The notes beneath the pieces are model-generated. The model searched no databases and had not been told where the DNA came from. It was given only the letters and a program-made list of their open reading frames with translations. A program made the translations under genes and the position numbers. Shown here piece after piece: positions 32,907-45,900 of a stretch of 64,000 nucleotides of DNA. The stretch is from the NCBI GenBank assembly GCA_022376465.1, contig JACDTU010000004.1, forward strand, positions 558,001-622,000. The letters run 5' to 3'. Every line of letters starts with the position of its first letter. The first letter of the stretch is position 1. Source of the DNA: Cubamyces lactineus. Its lineage: Eukaryota; Basidiomycota; Agaricomycetes; Polyporales; Polyporaceae.

Positions 32907-33697
32907 GCTAACAGGTGAGGGAATGGCGAGCGACAAGAGTTGGAAGTAGACAGGTGTTTCGCTCTTCGAGACAGACGGGAGTCACTGAGCCCACGCTTTA
33001 TACCACCGCCGCGCCCGGTTTGGCGAAGATTGCCCGCTTTCTACGACTTGGAATGAGTAGAGATGTCAGGAGACTAGGCATGCCATCGGGGGACCTACGT
33101 GAGGGCGCACTCGGAGATTAAGCTCTCCGGGCAGCCGCTTGCGGTACAAGGGAGTGCGGGGTAAGGTTTGGCGTGTGCTATGTTAGCAGCGTGGACATGC
33201 AGCCCCTTGACCTTTCCGCTGCTGTCATGCGGATGGGTTCCCTGCAGCTTTCAGTGGGGAGACGATCCATGGTATGTCCCAAGTTGCCTGTACTACCGCC
33301 CCTACGTCAGTTCGCGTCAGTTGTGGCACTCACCGTATTCCGGCATTACTGGCAACCCGGGGAAGACGTCTGATGAGAAGGTGTGTGGCCCCGGGTGGGG
33401 AGCCAGATAGCGTCCACGAGAGTTTACGTTCACGAAACGGTCCCTTATAGAGTCATCCCCCGTGAGCGCGCTGCATTTCGGATAGTCACCATTCGCATGC
33501 GCATATTAGGGCTACTTCCGCGAGGTGTTCGTATGGTGGATTTCGTGCATCACACTGCTTCGGGGGCTTCGAGGATGTCAGGGGGAGGGGGGGAAGTAGA
33601 GGACACACGAATGCGGATATCTACTACAGGTCATGAGCTGACATCGATTCATCGCTAGCCGTTCGGAGGAAGCTTGTACGTACGCGTTCCCTCCCGC
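32907..33697. other. Intergenic region between the two lectin-fusion paralogues
   Basis: 791 bases. The stretch from about 33162 to 33232 is recognisably similar to 36231-36300, which lies at a comparable position upstream of the second paralogue, so it is part of the duplicated unit and may include promoter sequence. No gene. Confidence 0.55.
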
Positions 33698-36030
33698 TTA
33701 GTCCGCGTGTCCGGGCTCAGAACCTTCGTCCGCTGTCGCCCCAGGGTACCACTCCCCATTGTCATCCTTGCAGACACCGAGGACGCAATTGTGCTCAGCC
33801 TGGTAGTACACGCGCACATGCTTGCCGTCATCCCACTGCGCGGGCGCACAGCGCGTGCCGCGGGCGAGAGGGCCCATGACCTTGCTCGTGCGCCAGCACC
33901 CGTCAGTCCAGACGCTGCGGATGATGTCGTTGTCAATGTTCATTCAGTACATCTCTGGCACATCACCGCGCAATCCAGTGAAGAATGCGCCGATCTGTGT
34001 CTGTCCGGGAGCCTTGTCGCCCGAGAAGCTACTTTTGGGTAGTAGCAAATCTATAAGCTCATTCTCGAGCCATCAGAGGGGGGCACACGCGCCTGAGTAC
34101 CATCCGGCTCCATCGCTGCCGAGGCAATGCTCTCGGATGTACAAGTCGGGGGCTTGGTAGTAGACCCGGAAGCACGCCATCTATGTCGTAGACGACTGCG
34201 GCAATGCTCTGTCCACTCAAAGCGGTGGGAAGGGTTGCCCCGCGAACCCATGAGCCATCGTTGCAGTACCCTTGGATCTCATAAGAGCCCGCCTCTGTAG
34301 GATGAAATACACCGGGTTGGAGATGTGGCGTCCGAAGAAGCCGAAAGCCGCCCACCTTGGAGATAGATCGGGATATGGACTCCATTGTCATCCTCGTACT
34401 GGAAAGCAGTGATGGAAGTGTTGGGGGCAGCCGCGATGTTCAGAGAGCTCAGAGCTCCAGTAGACCACTCTCCGTCCACGCAGCAATACTCCTGGAGGGT
34501 ATAGTCCGCGTTGAGGTAGTACAGACGGATCTACTCGGACGCTCATCGGTAAACGTATCGCATATGAATCAGACAGGAAGAACTTACCTGGTTGCCGTCG
34601 TCCCAGTTGATGGCAGCGAGCGGAGTGAATGGCGCAGCGTCGAGGACCTGCGGTGAGTTTACGGTCTCTTTCCACTGTCCGTCGATGTGCGCATTCTCCA
34701 AGATCCCGCCCAACGAGTTCTGATAGTACACGCGACTGCTCCGGTTCCGCAACGTCGTAACCGCGAAGTCTGTCCACGGCACGTGATCGGGTACTTCCAC
34801 CATCCGCTGGAGATGTAATCCTTGACAGTCTGCTTCGCGTCCCAGTTGACCGTGTACTCCCGGACGCGGCGATTGTTGAGAAAGCTGCGCCGTTCGAGAA
34901 CCTCTTCCTCCGCGTCTGCATACCGAAAGAGGGCGGAGAGTGTCTCGCTGGGATCCTGTGCGGACGCGAGGACTGGTGCGATTGTCCATGCTTTGTAGTT
35001 GCTCGAGGACGGGGCGTTCTTGCCGACAAAAGCCTCGGAGACCTCGTCCGCGGACGCTTGTATAGCGGTCACGCAGCGCCTGAGGTCCTCGGCGTCTTTT
35101 TTATCAAGGACGCGTTTGTCGCCATAGCAAGTCCATGTCTCGCCAGCAGGGTTCTTCACCGTCAAACCGATATCGCAGTCTTTATCGTGCATGAACTGGT
35201 CGGGCATAGATCAGCAAGCGTGCGTGGCCAATATCCCTTAAGGCATACCTTTGCGCAAGCGTCATAGGCTATGTTGACGGATCCGTGCAACGCCCGTCGG
35301 GGCGTACGCAGGTGTCCCGCAGAGAAGGAGTCTTCAAGGAAATGGTCGGCGAACGCATTAAGCGTGTACGCTAACTCGAGCTCTCCGTGGACGGCGGCCT
35401 GAAGCGCGGTAGCATTACCAGCGTTGTAGGCGGTACGCGCATCCTCGCCGAAGTGATCCCAGTTGATGAGAGCGAGACTGAGGTAGATCGGAATATCGAA
35501 GGGCCGAGCGAGCGTGAGCCACTGTAACTTGGCACTGATGTCAGGCAACCTGTTGTATGCCTCAGAAGGGTTAGTGTGGTCGTGTAATGCCTTGTTGACC
35601 GCGTCAACCTCAGTCTGGAGGACGCGCAAGATGTCCTGTACTTCCTTCGGCTGACGCCATCTGGGCGCAGCGAGCGTGTTGTATGCCACAATGAAGCGAG
35701 CGGACTGCTCTTGGGCTGATGGCTTCGTCGTGCCATAGAAGTCGCCCGCGAGACCGTTGATCTGCCCGTAAGTGACGACGAGGCCTTTCGTGAGCTTGAA
35801 CTCGTGGTCCGAGGCAGGGACCTTCTTGCCCCCTACGAGAGTGAGGTTGATCGCGTCCCCGATGAAGCCGTGTTCGGCGTACTCCCCTGTGAGCAGCAAA
35901 TGAGTTCGGCGAAGCAGAGAGAGAAGGTGAGGTGCTGACCAAACACGCCCCGTTTCAGTGGCATTTTGCGGAGTGGGACGAGGACGACGGTGCGCCCGAA
36001 GACAACGGTTCCTCCAGTGCCGTTCTGAGA
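33698..36030 (-). pseudogene. Decayed paralogue of the phospholipase-like/lectin fusion
   Basis: Closely similar to the gene at 30497-32906 over its full length and with the same exon layout (e.g. 35886-35249, 35195 onward), but broken in several independent places. (1) The region matching the first exon has no in-frame ATG at the expected place: reading upstream it meets a TAA, and only an internal Met at 35964 remains. (2) Around 34765-34800 about 22 bases are missing relative to the intact copy, shifting the frame between WWKYPIT and FAVTTL. (3) Near 34166-34176 there is a net loss of two bases in a lectin blade. (4) At 33944-33946 the Trp codon of the MYW motif is TGA. (5) The acceptor region of the last intron no longer gives a matching phase. 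Sequencing error could explain one of these, not all. Confidence 0.85.
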
Positions 36031-37538
36031 CGGAGAGTGAAGTGCACGGATGGGCAGCCTTTACACTGCCAGGTTTCGAAGCTTAGCCGTAATCATGCAC
36101 TGTTGTTGGCCGTCTTGGGTAAGTAGGAAGCACGTACTATACCAGGGTCCCATGAGCGATGTCGAACAACCGACGCGAGCGTGCACCCGGAGACCAAGCA
36201 TTCCGGTCAGTCCGCCCTGGCAAACGAGTAGAAGGTTTGGCATATGTCGTGTTAGCGCAGACATCCAGGCCCTGACGGTCGCTGTCATTGCGACAGTGTT
36301 TGTGCACATCCTAAGGGCGTGGGAACTTATGTCACGCCAGTGTGCCGAGAGACCAGTAGCCTGCTAGTAGACACGACGCACCTGCTTCGTCGATCTCGGT
36401 GGGTTGCAAGAGTACGTCCAGCACAAACGATGCTCGCTATAGCGCCGAAGGCGAGTTTGTCGTCTACATGGCGTAGTTGGGTAAGAGTTTTGCAGCAAAT
36501 CCTAGGTTTCACGAAGATTCATCTCGCGCGTCCGGGTACTCGCGTCTGACGAGAGCGTCGTCTTCCATCGCCGGCGTTGTTTCACTTCCGGGATCAAGCC
36601 CTGGAACAACAATACTCGGAGTCGGGTGAGGTCCCAGGACTCGCACCCTTCGTCAGCCTTGTACAGCAAGTTGGCAGGTGCATCCGGAGCGTACCTTGCG
36701 CCGCATCGCGATCCCCTACGCCATTACGATGGCTACTGCGAAAAGCTGCGTACTGAGGGTCAGTCAGAGTTCGTATGCTCTAGGCCTGTATAAAGGATGC
36801 GAGAGAGTTCGGTCGTCCTGCCACTGCTTGTGGAGACGGCCAGGGCACCGACCCGGAAGTGGCCTATTCAGACAGGTCAGGACTTGTCAAACGCAGAGCT
36901 AGCAGCCCGACAGGCTAACCTGAATCGTCTTGAGTGGCACGAACTTGAAGGTTGCGGAACATACACTCATCGTGACCTATTCCATGGCACACGCGAGTAC
37001 GGTCAATAGCTACGACTCTCAGAGGCAGCGGGGCAGGCCCGCTGTACGCTCTGTACGTCCATCCTCCAAGTCGGTAAGTCAAGGTCGCGGGTTGCCACCG
37101 GGGTTAACGGATATGGGGCATGCAGCTCGACCGCCTGAATGCCATCAGAGTTACAGCACTGTTGAAGACGCCATCAGTCACATAGTTAAGACGTTTGGCA
37201 GGAGCGGGTAACTGACACTTACCCAATAGGACTAGCATGTTCAAGTTGAACCATGATGCATGAGCGCTCGACTCTCCTAGTGAGTCATTGAGACATCCTC
37301 GACTTCAGTTCGAGTCGAAGTCACCGCTCCCGGAGCAAGGCATCAAGCTGCGAAGTTCAAGCGTCGAAATGCAAGACAAGAACGAACTACATACAATTAC
37401 AACACGAAGTACATACGCATTGATATCGCAAAGCAATCACCGAGCAAGACTCTCCAAAAATCCGCACCAGAGCGATCTGGTCCACTCCCGCTATACAGGC
37501 GTCCACCGTCAAAGTCTCACGAACAAGATGGTACGAGC
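36031..37538. other. 1.5 kb without recognisable gene
   Basis: 36231-36300 resembles 33162-33232 (duplicated upstream sequence of the lectin-fusion genes). The remainder up to the PacC stop has short open frames only, none with recognisable content. Confidence 0.5.
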
Positions 37539-40309
37539 TCAGGCAGCGATCATCTCCACGTCCCGCATCTCCTTCTCAACGCCCCGCGCCTGCACACCCG
37601 TCACGTCCTCGACCTGCATCTGCTGCTGCATCTCCCTCAGCCGCTCCCGCGCCTCCCTGGCAGGCGGCGGCGTGCCATACCGCTTTCGATACTCAGCGTT
37701 GATCGTGATAAGCAGGTCACGCAAGAGCGCCGCGTGCTGTTGCCGTTCCTCCTGCGACACCGGACGCGTCTTGCTCTCGAGCTCGATCCGCCCTACGCGT
37801 CGCGCGAGATCCTCTGCGTGCTCCCGACGCGCGGCTGCTGATGCCGCGGTGTACGATGCAAGCTCGCTGATGGGAGGAAGCACGGGATATAGGACCTGCG
37901 CTGATGAGACTGCGGCCGGCGTAGCTGCTGAGGACCGTGGAGGCGAAGGAGTCTCCGAGTCTTCCGATATAGGCGAGGGGCTGCGGCGGGAGGACGAAGG
38001 GGTAGGTGAGGCGGTAGGTGAGCGCGACGGGGCGACTCCCGCCGACGAGGATGGGGGCGAAGGCGAGGGTGAACGGAAGCGTGCGCTGAGCGGAGCAAGC
38101 TTGAGACGCTCGTCTCCGGACGTAAGCAGCTGGCGGTATAATGGGCTGTCTTGAGAAGGCGCGATCGAAGATGACACGACCGATGACGCAGCGGACGACG
38201 GAGTGAGCTTGGCAGGAGGGCCTCGGTGCACGCCGCCGGCGCCCAGTTTCGGCTCGACGGGTGCCGGGCGATCAGCGAGGGATGAGCCTGCGGCGGTGCT
38301 CGAAGATGCCATCCCGGCGCTCTTGAGCGGAAGCACCGTGCGAATGTTCTTCTGGCTGTAATCGACGGGGGCAAGCTGTACGACAGGAGGTGGTGCGCGG
38401 TTGGAACGTAGGTAGTCGAACGCCGCCGCACTCTCGGGCGACATGGTAAGCGGGATGTGAGGCGGGGTCGAGTTCGGAGGTGTGGACATGCCGGAATGGG
38501 AGGAGAGCGGCGAGGCGCCAGAATTTGAGCTCGGGCCGAGATCAAGCGGTGGCGTGAGGTAGTGTGAGTAGCCCTGCCCAGAATACTGCTGGGGCGGGAA
38601 GGGAGGAGACGGGTTGTTAAATGATGAAAAGTGATCCTCTGTCGCAGATGTGCGGTGAGCCCGAGGCCGGCTGGAGGTGTACGGGAGGGGCACGGGAGGA
38701 CCGGTGATGTCGTGTGCGGAATTGTACATCCCGAATTGAACGGCCTGGACGGACTGGTGCGAAGACCTGCTCGGATAGCCGGACATCTGTTGTGAAGAGA
38801 ACTCGTTCAATGGTGCGAAGCCAGAGTCGCCATGATAGCCCGCGCCAGAACCAGGGCCGGGTGCTGCGGGGACCCCTGGCATACCCGCAATGCCCATCTG
38901 CGCAAGGGTTGCAGGGTCAAAGAAGACAGCGTCGTCCGCCGCGCTGTGGTTCGCGGGTTGGGGCTGTTGATGACGAGAAGCATGCTGGTTGCCTCCGGCG
39001 ACATCGCGACCGAGGGTGATAAGGAACTCATTCACAGCTGCAAGTTCTTCTGGTGTCCGAATGTCAAAGGAGACGGAGCGTGGATTGAAGTTGTGCGGCT
39101 GAGGTGGGGCAGGACCAGGGCCTCCGTGCGTTGTTGCACTCAGAGACTGTTGATAAGCGAGAGTGCTAAGGCGGGCAGCCATGTCTGAGAACGAGTGAAT
39201 ATGAGAACGCTCTGAGTGATATTCCCGTACACTTACGAGGGTCGTAGGCGGGCGTGACACGACGTTTCTTCACGTCCGTAAAGAAGTCATCCATACTGTA
39301 GTCGTAACTTCGCTTTGCGCCGCTTACGGGTATACTCCTGCCCTGCACATCCTCGGGAAGCACCTCCCATGTTGGGAGAGGAGGCTGTATGCGGTACATT
39401 TGGCCTCTGGAGTGTGCTCCAGGGGCTTCTTGCGCATAGTCCAGCTCGGGCGAGGGCGTCGGCAATACTCCGAAGTCGGCACCTGATCGGACATGTGCCC
39501 GTGAGTGACCGCGTTACTGTAGGGGTAAAAGTTCGAGGGCGATCTTACCGGATGAGCTATCTGAGAGAGGCGCGGAGGTGGACTTTGCGCGAGCAACCGG
39601 GGCTTGTTGGTGAGAGGGAGAAGCGAGGGGTTTCGTCTTCTCATCGCCCCGCACCCGCTGGGAGAACGCCGGGTCGGAGACGGTGATGGCTTTGGAGTGT
39701 TTGTGCTGGGCGTGATGCTCCTCTGTGTGGATCTTCTCGTGTTTCTTGAGGTCTTGAGGCCGCTTGAAAGGTTTCTTGCATATATCACAGACGTGCGGCT
39801 TGAGAGGTGTGTGAACTGGAGACAGCTTGTGTCAGAAGGCCGTGGTCACCGGATAACGAGTGAACAACCGCACCTCGAAGATGGCTTGTGATATGGTCGC
39901 GCTTGGCGCATGACGTCCCGCAGTCTTTCCATTTGCACGTTAAGCAGAGGTTCCCGGTGCTCTTGCGGCCGATATGGTCATTGCAGAGGTGGTTGTAGAG
40001 CGTTTCTGGGTCTGGGAGGACCTTGTCGCAGCCCGACCACTGACAGGCATGCTTTGGCGCCGAGTCGTCTGGAGACGTGGCCGCGGTGGCATTCGAAGAG
40101 GGGCCGCTAGTCTGGGCGCGTTCCGCGTCGTCCGAAGAGGAGGCGGGAGGAGAAGCGGTGGAGGTTTTTGGGGACGGAGGGGGTTGACTCATGGGGTACT
40201 GGAGAGACGGGTCGAGGTCGTCGAGAAAGTCGAAGGGGTAAAGCTGGCGGTGTAGATTGTACTGGAGGGTGGAGAGCGGGACGAGATGGGGGTAGGAGTC
40301 TCGAGACAT
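37539..40309 (-). CDS. pacC: pH-response transcription factor PacC/Rim101, 864 aa
   Basis: Zinc-finger regulator of alkaline-pH gene expression, activated in ascomycetes by proteolytic removal of the C-terminus; acts in the nucleus on GCCARG sites (family knowledge). Exons 40309-39874, 39815-39549, 39482-39237, 39184-37539 (2595 bases). The three C2H2 fingers lie at about residues 88-176: [20 protein letters not shown], then [19 protein letters not shown], then [19 protein letters not shown] followed by HTEEHH, the diagnostic PacC arrangement. Next come a conserved [16 protein letters not shown] segment, a long Ser/Pro-rich low-complexity region and a C-terminal charged region with a predicted coiled coil ([20 protein letters not shown] ... 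[11 protein letters not shown]). I do not see an obvious ascomycete-style processing box. Confidence 0.95.
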
Positions 40310-40535
40310 GGCGGAGGGACCTAGTCTATAAGCTCTGTCGCCGATGTCGATCTCTTGGCAAAGTCCCTTGGTGCCAAGACAATCTCCCGCTGGCTTGGCA
40401 CTCCCCTTGGCACAGATTACGTAAGAACCCTCACCTCGCCCGTCTGCGCGCTTCGATTTCACAAGCATCGCTCCTCACGCGGGCTCCTGCGACGCACTCG
40501 TCCCGACTGCTATATACGCTGCACGTTTACCGACA
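40310..40535. promoter_or_regulatory. Promoter region of PacC
   Basis: Upstream of the PacC start; no TATA box recognised. If the small ORF at 40536 is real, this is a divergent promoter. Confidence 0.3.
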
Positions 40536-40904
40536 ATGCTGCTCGATACAGCGTCCTATCTCCGCAGCGTGGCGACAGCGAGCCAACAACGTGTCTCGGC
40601 GGTGCCGAACGATACGCCAAGTGGCCAGGAATGGGAGACGGTACGCCCCAAGAGACCAAGACGCCCTCGTTCCACACAAGGTTCAACACGGCCGCCAAGC
40701 ATCCCCGCCAAGCAGTCTTTTCTTCCGAGCTTCAATTCCTCCCCACATTCACTATTCTCGGCCTCATCATCGCCCTCCAGGCCCTTCCGGCGGCCGCAGC
40801 CTCGGTTCGTGGACGCCCCGGACACATCGGGTCCTGTCGACGTCGTATCCCTGTGTGGCCTATCAGTTGCGTACATTCGCAGCCGACCGCATGTGGACCC
40901 ATGA
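40536..40904 (+). CDS. Possible small Ser/Pro/Arg-rich protein, 122 aa
   Basis: Open frame starting with ATG and reading MLLDTASYLRSVATASQQRV, then a basic stretch (RPKRPRRPRS) and a Ser/Pro-rich part. The composition is more protein-like than in the surrounding open frames and the start lies 227 bases from the divergent PacC start. There is no recognised domain and the ending looks arbitrary, so it could be the first exon of a longer gene or a chance frame. Confidence 0.3.
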   Translation: MLLDTASYLRSVATASQQRVSAVPNDTPSGQEWETVRPKRPRRPRSTQGSTRPPSIPAKQSFLPSFNSSPHSLFSASSSPSRPFRRPQPRFVDAPDTSGPVDVVSLCGLSVAYIRSRPHVDP

Positions 40905-42913
40905 TCATCGCCGTGCAATTGACAATGATCATACGCGATTCCGCCATCCTCGTTCACCGGCTCGGGGGCTAATCCCAACTAAGCCTCAAGGCCAATCAAC
41001 GTATCCCCGCGCCTTTGAACGTACCAGATATCGCGGTCTTTTGCATCATACTCAGCACCGTGTTTCCTCTCTGTGATCGCATTCGAAAACGTCCGCATGG
41101 ACGCTCATGGAGTTTGTGCGCTCTCCACGCCATCGGAAACATGTGCTTCGGCACTTTGGTGCGCCCATTCGCGGAGGAGCGTCTTGCAATCCCTCAATAG
41201 CACGATCGTAGCCCCAAAAGCGTCCTCCGGCTGGTATCGTGGGACTGTGGTCGACCCGACCCGAGGGAAAGGTGACCTCTCCGCTTGGAAACGGGAGAAG
41301 AGACGCGAGGTACTATTGACAGCAACGGATCCCTTCGGGAATGCGTACCTCGCGGGGAATCCAGGGATCGCCATCCTATCAGTCCTACACGGATGTGTTC
41401 GTGAGAGCTCGGGTGAGTGCTCAGTCATCATTCTCGACCACACAAGCACAGGAGACATACGGAACCAGGAGAAGCAAGTAGAGCGGCCAAGCCGTCCCTC
41501 TTGTATATAATATATGGGCCTCTCGGACAGAAGCCTGCGAGCTCGCGCACCCGCGCCTGAGAGAACGTTAACGCAGCGTGCACCGTATCATGGAGCCTAA
41601 CGGACCTCGGACTGACGTGGTCACGTAACAAACGAGCAGAAGGTGAGAGCCAAAGTCACTCCGCCCGTGTTTGCAGCGGCGTCTCCTGAACCGCCAAGAA
41701 CATGCGCAGCGCCATGAGATCGAAGATGGGTCGATCGCAGATCTCGACTTGGCCCAACCTTTCTTTGGGCTTGGCAATGTCACTCCCAACTCAGCGATTC
41801 CTCCTCCACGCTGGGCCCGTTTCCACCGCGGATGGTGGCGTGCAAACGTCTGCATCCTTGCGCAGGACGGCGGCGCATGCAGTTGTGGCTGCTGTGCAGG
41901 CCCGCTGCGCCGCTGCACGAGAGTCAAGCTGCGCAGACACCACGCAGCGGCTCTACTGCGTGTATTGCCAAGTCTGCTGGGTGCTGCGCTTGCCAGTATA
42001 GATTCATCTCCGCCCTCTTGAATAGCCCACCGGCAACTTCTCCTCATGAGCCGGTAAGCACTTGTCCGTCCAAACGCTCTCATGCCTGGTCAAACAGGCT
42101 TATCAATACACAGGTGGCCTTCCGCGCGCGACGTTTAACTTCGCAAGCGGCTTCTCTGGGCTGTGGTGCGTTCTACGTGGATTGGCTGCCCCGCACGCGC
42201 TCGTCCCCCGCCATCCAACTTCTCCAGCATGCTCGTCCTGATTTCTGTGGAGCACGATAGCCTCAGCAGCACATCGAGGCCGCGTTTCCCGCGCCACATG
42301 CAGCCCGTTCCGTAAGCTTTTCTTCTCCCGCCAACCGCACCGCAAACCTCCGCCGTAAACGCTTATACGATCAGCGTCGTGGCCGGTGCTCGGTCTCGTC
42401 CACATTTTGCGCCCGGATGGGGCTTTGCGGATATACCTCTACGACGTGCGCACCACACCGTCCGCACAGTCGTTGCGTAAGACACCGTCGCTCATGTGGT
42501 ATCCCATGACCTGCAGGCGGGGCCGGTAGGGTCTCGACGAGGGTGCGCACCCACGTCCAAAAATACACCAGCAGGCACCTGGACCAGTGCGCTCGGCGCT
42601 GGACAAGATATTCACATACTCGTCCAACCCTTGGAAACGCGGTCTTGGTAGGGGACACGGACTGCCCTCGGAGCCCCGTAAATTATCGTCGTGCCTTCCA
42701 AGCCATGTCGCCGAGGAGGCAATGCTCTGTATGGCCAAGGCTTCGTCCAGTGCGTCTGGCGTGTCTGAACTCCCAGGGCCAGCGCGACTCCATTATCGTC
42801 AATACACATACTATAGCTATACGGATACACCTCAGCACTAAAATACACAGCCGTCCAGAGCGGGGAATGACAGAGAGCAGAGCATAAGCGCAGTGAGCCG
42901 TGCTGCGTGCAGC
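40905..42913. other. 2 kb without recognisable gene
   Basis: CpG-rich, with several overlapping open frames on both strands (e.g. 41073-41510 plus and 41458-41105 minus, the latter 45-60 bases from a TATA-rich run at 41502-41515). None shows a domain or coherent exon structure, so I do not call a gene. Confidence 0.45.
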
Positions 42914-45900
42914 CTACGACTTCTTGAGCGTGAGTTTGATCTTGGGCCCAGAGCCGGAAGGAGTCGCCGGGACGTCGTCCTCGTCCTCGTCCATGGGCAT
43001 CATCGGCGGACTTGTGGCCAAGGGCGACGGCCCATGCGTCCCGGGGAATGTGTGCGAGGCGCCAGGCCGGAGAGACGACGACGCTCCCGGGGTGAACAGG
43101 GCGTCAGACGCACCCCCGAATCCGAACCCGCCAGTTCCGGTTGGGGACGTCGCAGGAGGACTCGAAGCGGAAGGAGTCGGAAGGGGAGGCGTGCCCTGGT
43201 TGAACTCCGCCCAGCGCGGGCATTTGCGGTTCGTTTCTGTGATAGGACGTCTCGTAAGCTCGGGAGGCGAGAGCGGAGGGAACAGTCCACGCACTCATAT
43301 GTCCCATCTGTCCACAATGGCCGCAACGGCGCTGAAAACGGGCGAGGTGTGAGTGAATGCCGACGGTCACGCGGAGGAAAGAGAGGGAATCCGATTACCG
43401 TAGTGTCTGGCTTGATCGGGCGGTTGAGCTGGAGCGGCGTGCCGCCCTCCTTGACAATCTTTGCATTCTTCCGATGCAGCCGACGCTCCTGGTTCTTCTT
43501 CATCCGCGCAATCTCCTCCTCAATGCTACAAAGTTCAAGAGCATATGAGCACCGGCCGCAGACGACAGATAAACCCGCTCCCAGAACAGGACATACCGCT
43601 TCCTCGCACGCCTGTCACGCTCAGCGTCACCGGTAGGCGCAAGTGCGTCCGCAGTCATGTTCTCCTCCTCGATTGCCTGACGCTTCTTGACATAGGCAGC
43701 GATGACCGACGGGTCGCGCACGACCTCGGTCTTCCACTCGCCGTCGATGAGGCGCTTGATTCGCAGTACGCGACGAGCTTCCGGTCCCAGACTGGCATCA
43801 CGTTCACGGGCCAGCGATGATCCACGACTGTATGTGGGCGAAGTCGGGCCAGGCGTTTCTGGATGGGCCATGGGCGAGTGCGCGGGTGTGTATCCAATGG
43901 ACTGTCTGCGTTGCTGCTGCTGTTGCAACTGCAGCGTCTTCAGCCTATCAGCCCGCTCGTCCTCGTCCGTGAGCTCTGGCTCGTCCTTGCGGCTCAACGA
44001 ATCGAATTGCGCCTTCCAGATACGCTCGATCTCCGACTTGTATATCTGCTGCTGCTCAGCAACGTTGTACCGATGAGCGGACTTTGGACGGCTTTCCGCC
44101 TCAGCTGTAGATGACGTAAGCACACGGCGTGCGTGCACATTGAAAACCTGTCATACCAAGCTTCTGCTCGTAGTCTTCTCCGGCTTTCACGAAAATGTCC
44201 TTCATTGAGACACGGATGAAGCTGAAGGCCTCGCCACGGCCGGTAGGGTCGCCCTCTCCATGGAGCTTGAGCATAGCCTTGGCCTGGGTTGCGAAGAGGA
44301 AATTCTTGGTCGTAATCCAAGGTGCGAGCTGCTGCTCAATGGACAGGTTGCCCTCGTCCTCTTCTGCAACCTCACCGTTGAAGCTGTAACCGGCGTCTTG
44401 CAGATGCCGCTGACCGACCTGCATGCTCTCCGATAGGACAACTTGCTCGGGCGTCACCATCTTGAGCATGTCAGCGTCCGAAGGGATTGTCCAGTTGCTC
44501 TTCAAACGCCAGAATCCTTGATGAGGCCCTCGTCGATGGTATTCCATGAATTCCTGAAATTTTGGACGGTTAGCTCCCAAAGGAGTATTGCAGGGAATGT
44601 GAGACGGCCATACCTTGAGACGCTGACGCATCTGAAGCTCGTTCTGGTCAGGGAAATATTTCATCAAACGGGAGATCTTGAGGCGCTTCTCGGTACTCTT
44701 CTCCAGGAGCTTGAAGGCAATTATCTGTAGCCTCTGCTTGATCGTGTTGGTGATCTTGCGCGAGTGTGGGCCAGGCACTTCGGTAACAGGGTAGGTCTGA
44801 CCAACCACGAAGAGATTGCCGATCTCTCGGATATAGTACTTTGACTCCCCCTTAACTGTTGTTCTAGAGAGGGTATTAGCGGCACCATTCTACGTACTTG
44901 TTTACGACTCTCGCTTACCGTATGACCAGGAAATCTGTTTGATACGGTTTGTGTCGGAACAAGGGGGCGCGGATAAGGTTGTTGTACAGCGCAGGTACCG
45001 TCTGGCCTGGGTAGACGTAACCGAACTTCATGAACGGGCTCTCGTCTTGCGGTTCGATTACGATCGGTTCTCCCAAATCGTACTAACGCAGTGAGGTAAA
45101 TCACTTAGGACATGTGTTTTGTCTGCGGAAACATGCCTTAGGGATGTGGTCGTCCTTCTCGTTCTTCTTGCGGTAGTAGTTGACCAATATACTACCCATC
45201 CCGAAGTTTGAGATTATAGGAGGATGCTCCTCGGAGAATTCCCACAGCACGAAATTACTGGTATCACGCAAACTGAGATCGCCTGTGCGGTGCAGACCCT
45301 CGCCAATGTCGCCTCCTTTTCCGACTTTGCGGCCTGCCCTGTCCTTTTTCTTCTTGGCGGTACGCACCTTGCTGAAGTGGATCTCGATGTTCGCCGGGAA
45401 CTGCAGTGCAGGTCGATGGAAGGAACGGGCTTCTTGCTTTGACAACCGGGTCTTGTACTGTTGTTCATCGTTAGCTTCAGTGCGCAACGTGCCATGAGCA
45501 CTCCACGTACGAAGGGCAATTGGAGTTTCTGCGCAGGGTATGCGTGCTCCACCACGAGCTGGCCAAAGGTTTGCCGTACACGGTGACGGCCGCCCTCTTT
45601 CGATACTTCGTAGAACTGATCGTTCGAGATGTTAAATTTGTCCTTTGGTTGGGTATCGGCGCGTAAGCGTTTCCTCGGACGAACAACTTCTTGCACTGAA
45701 TTATATGAATAAGTGACATTACAAACGACAACAATACAAGGGGCCCTACCAGGCGGTCGTTCTTCTGGCGCCGCTTCTTGCTCGTGCAGCTCGAGTTGTG
45801 TAAAATCTCGGAAAGGCTCCCTAGGACCCCAGATAATGCTCTGGGTCCAGCTGCCATCCTCGAGTGCCTTGTTCAGCGGTGTATTGAGATCGTTCTGAGG

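Noticed and set aside
45690..45749. 20-residue insertion in TAF1
   Set aside because: Open in frame but bounded by GTAGGG and an AG acceptor and absent from the family; treated as a 60-base intron.
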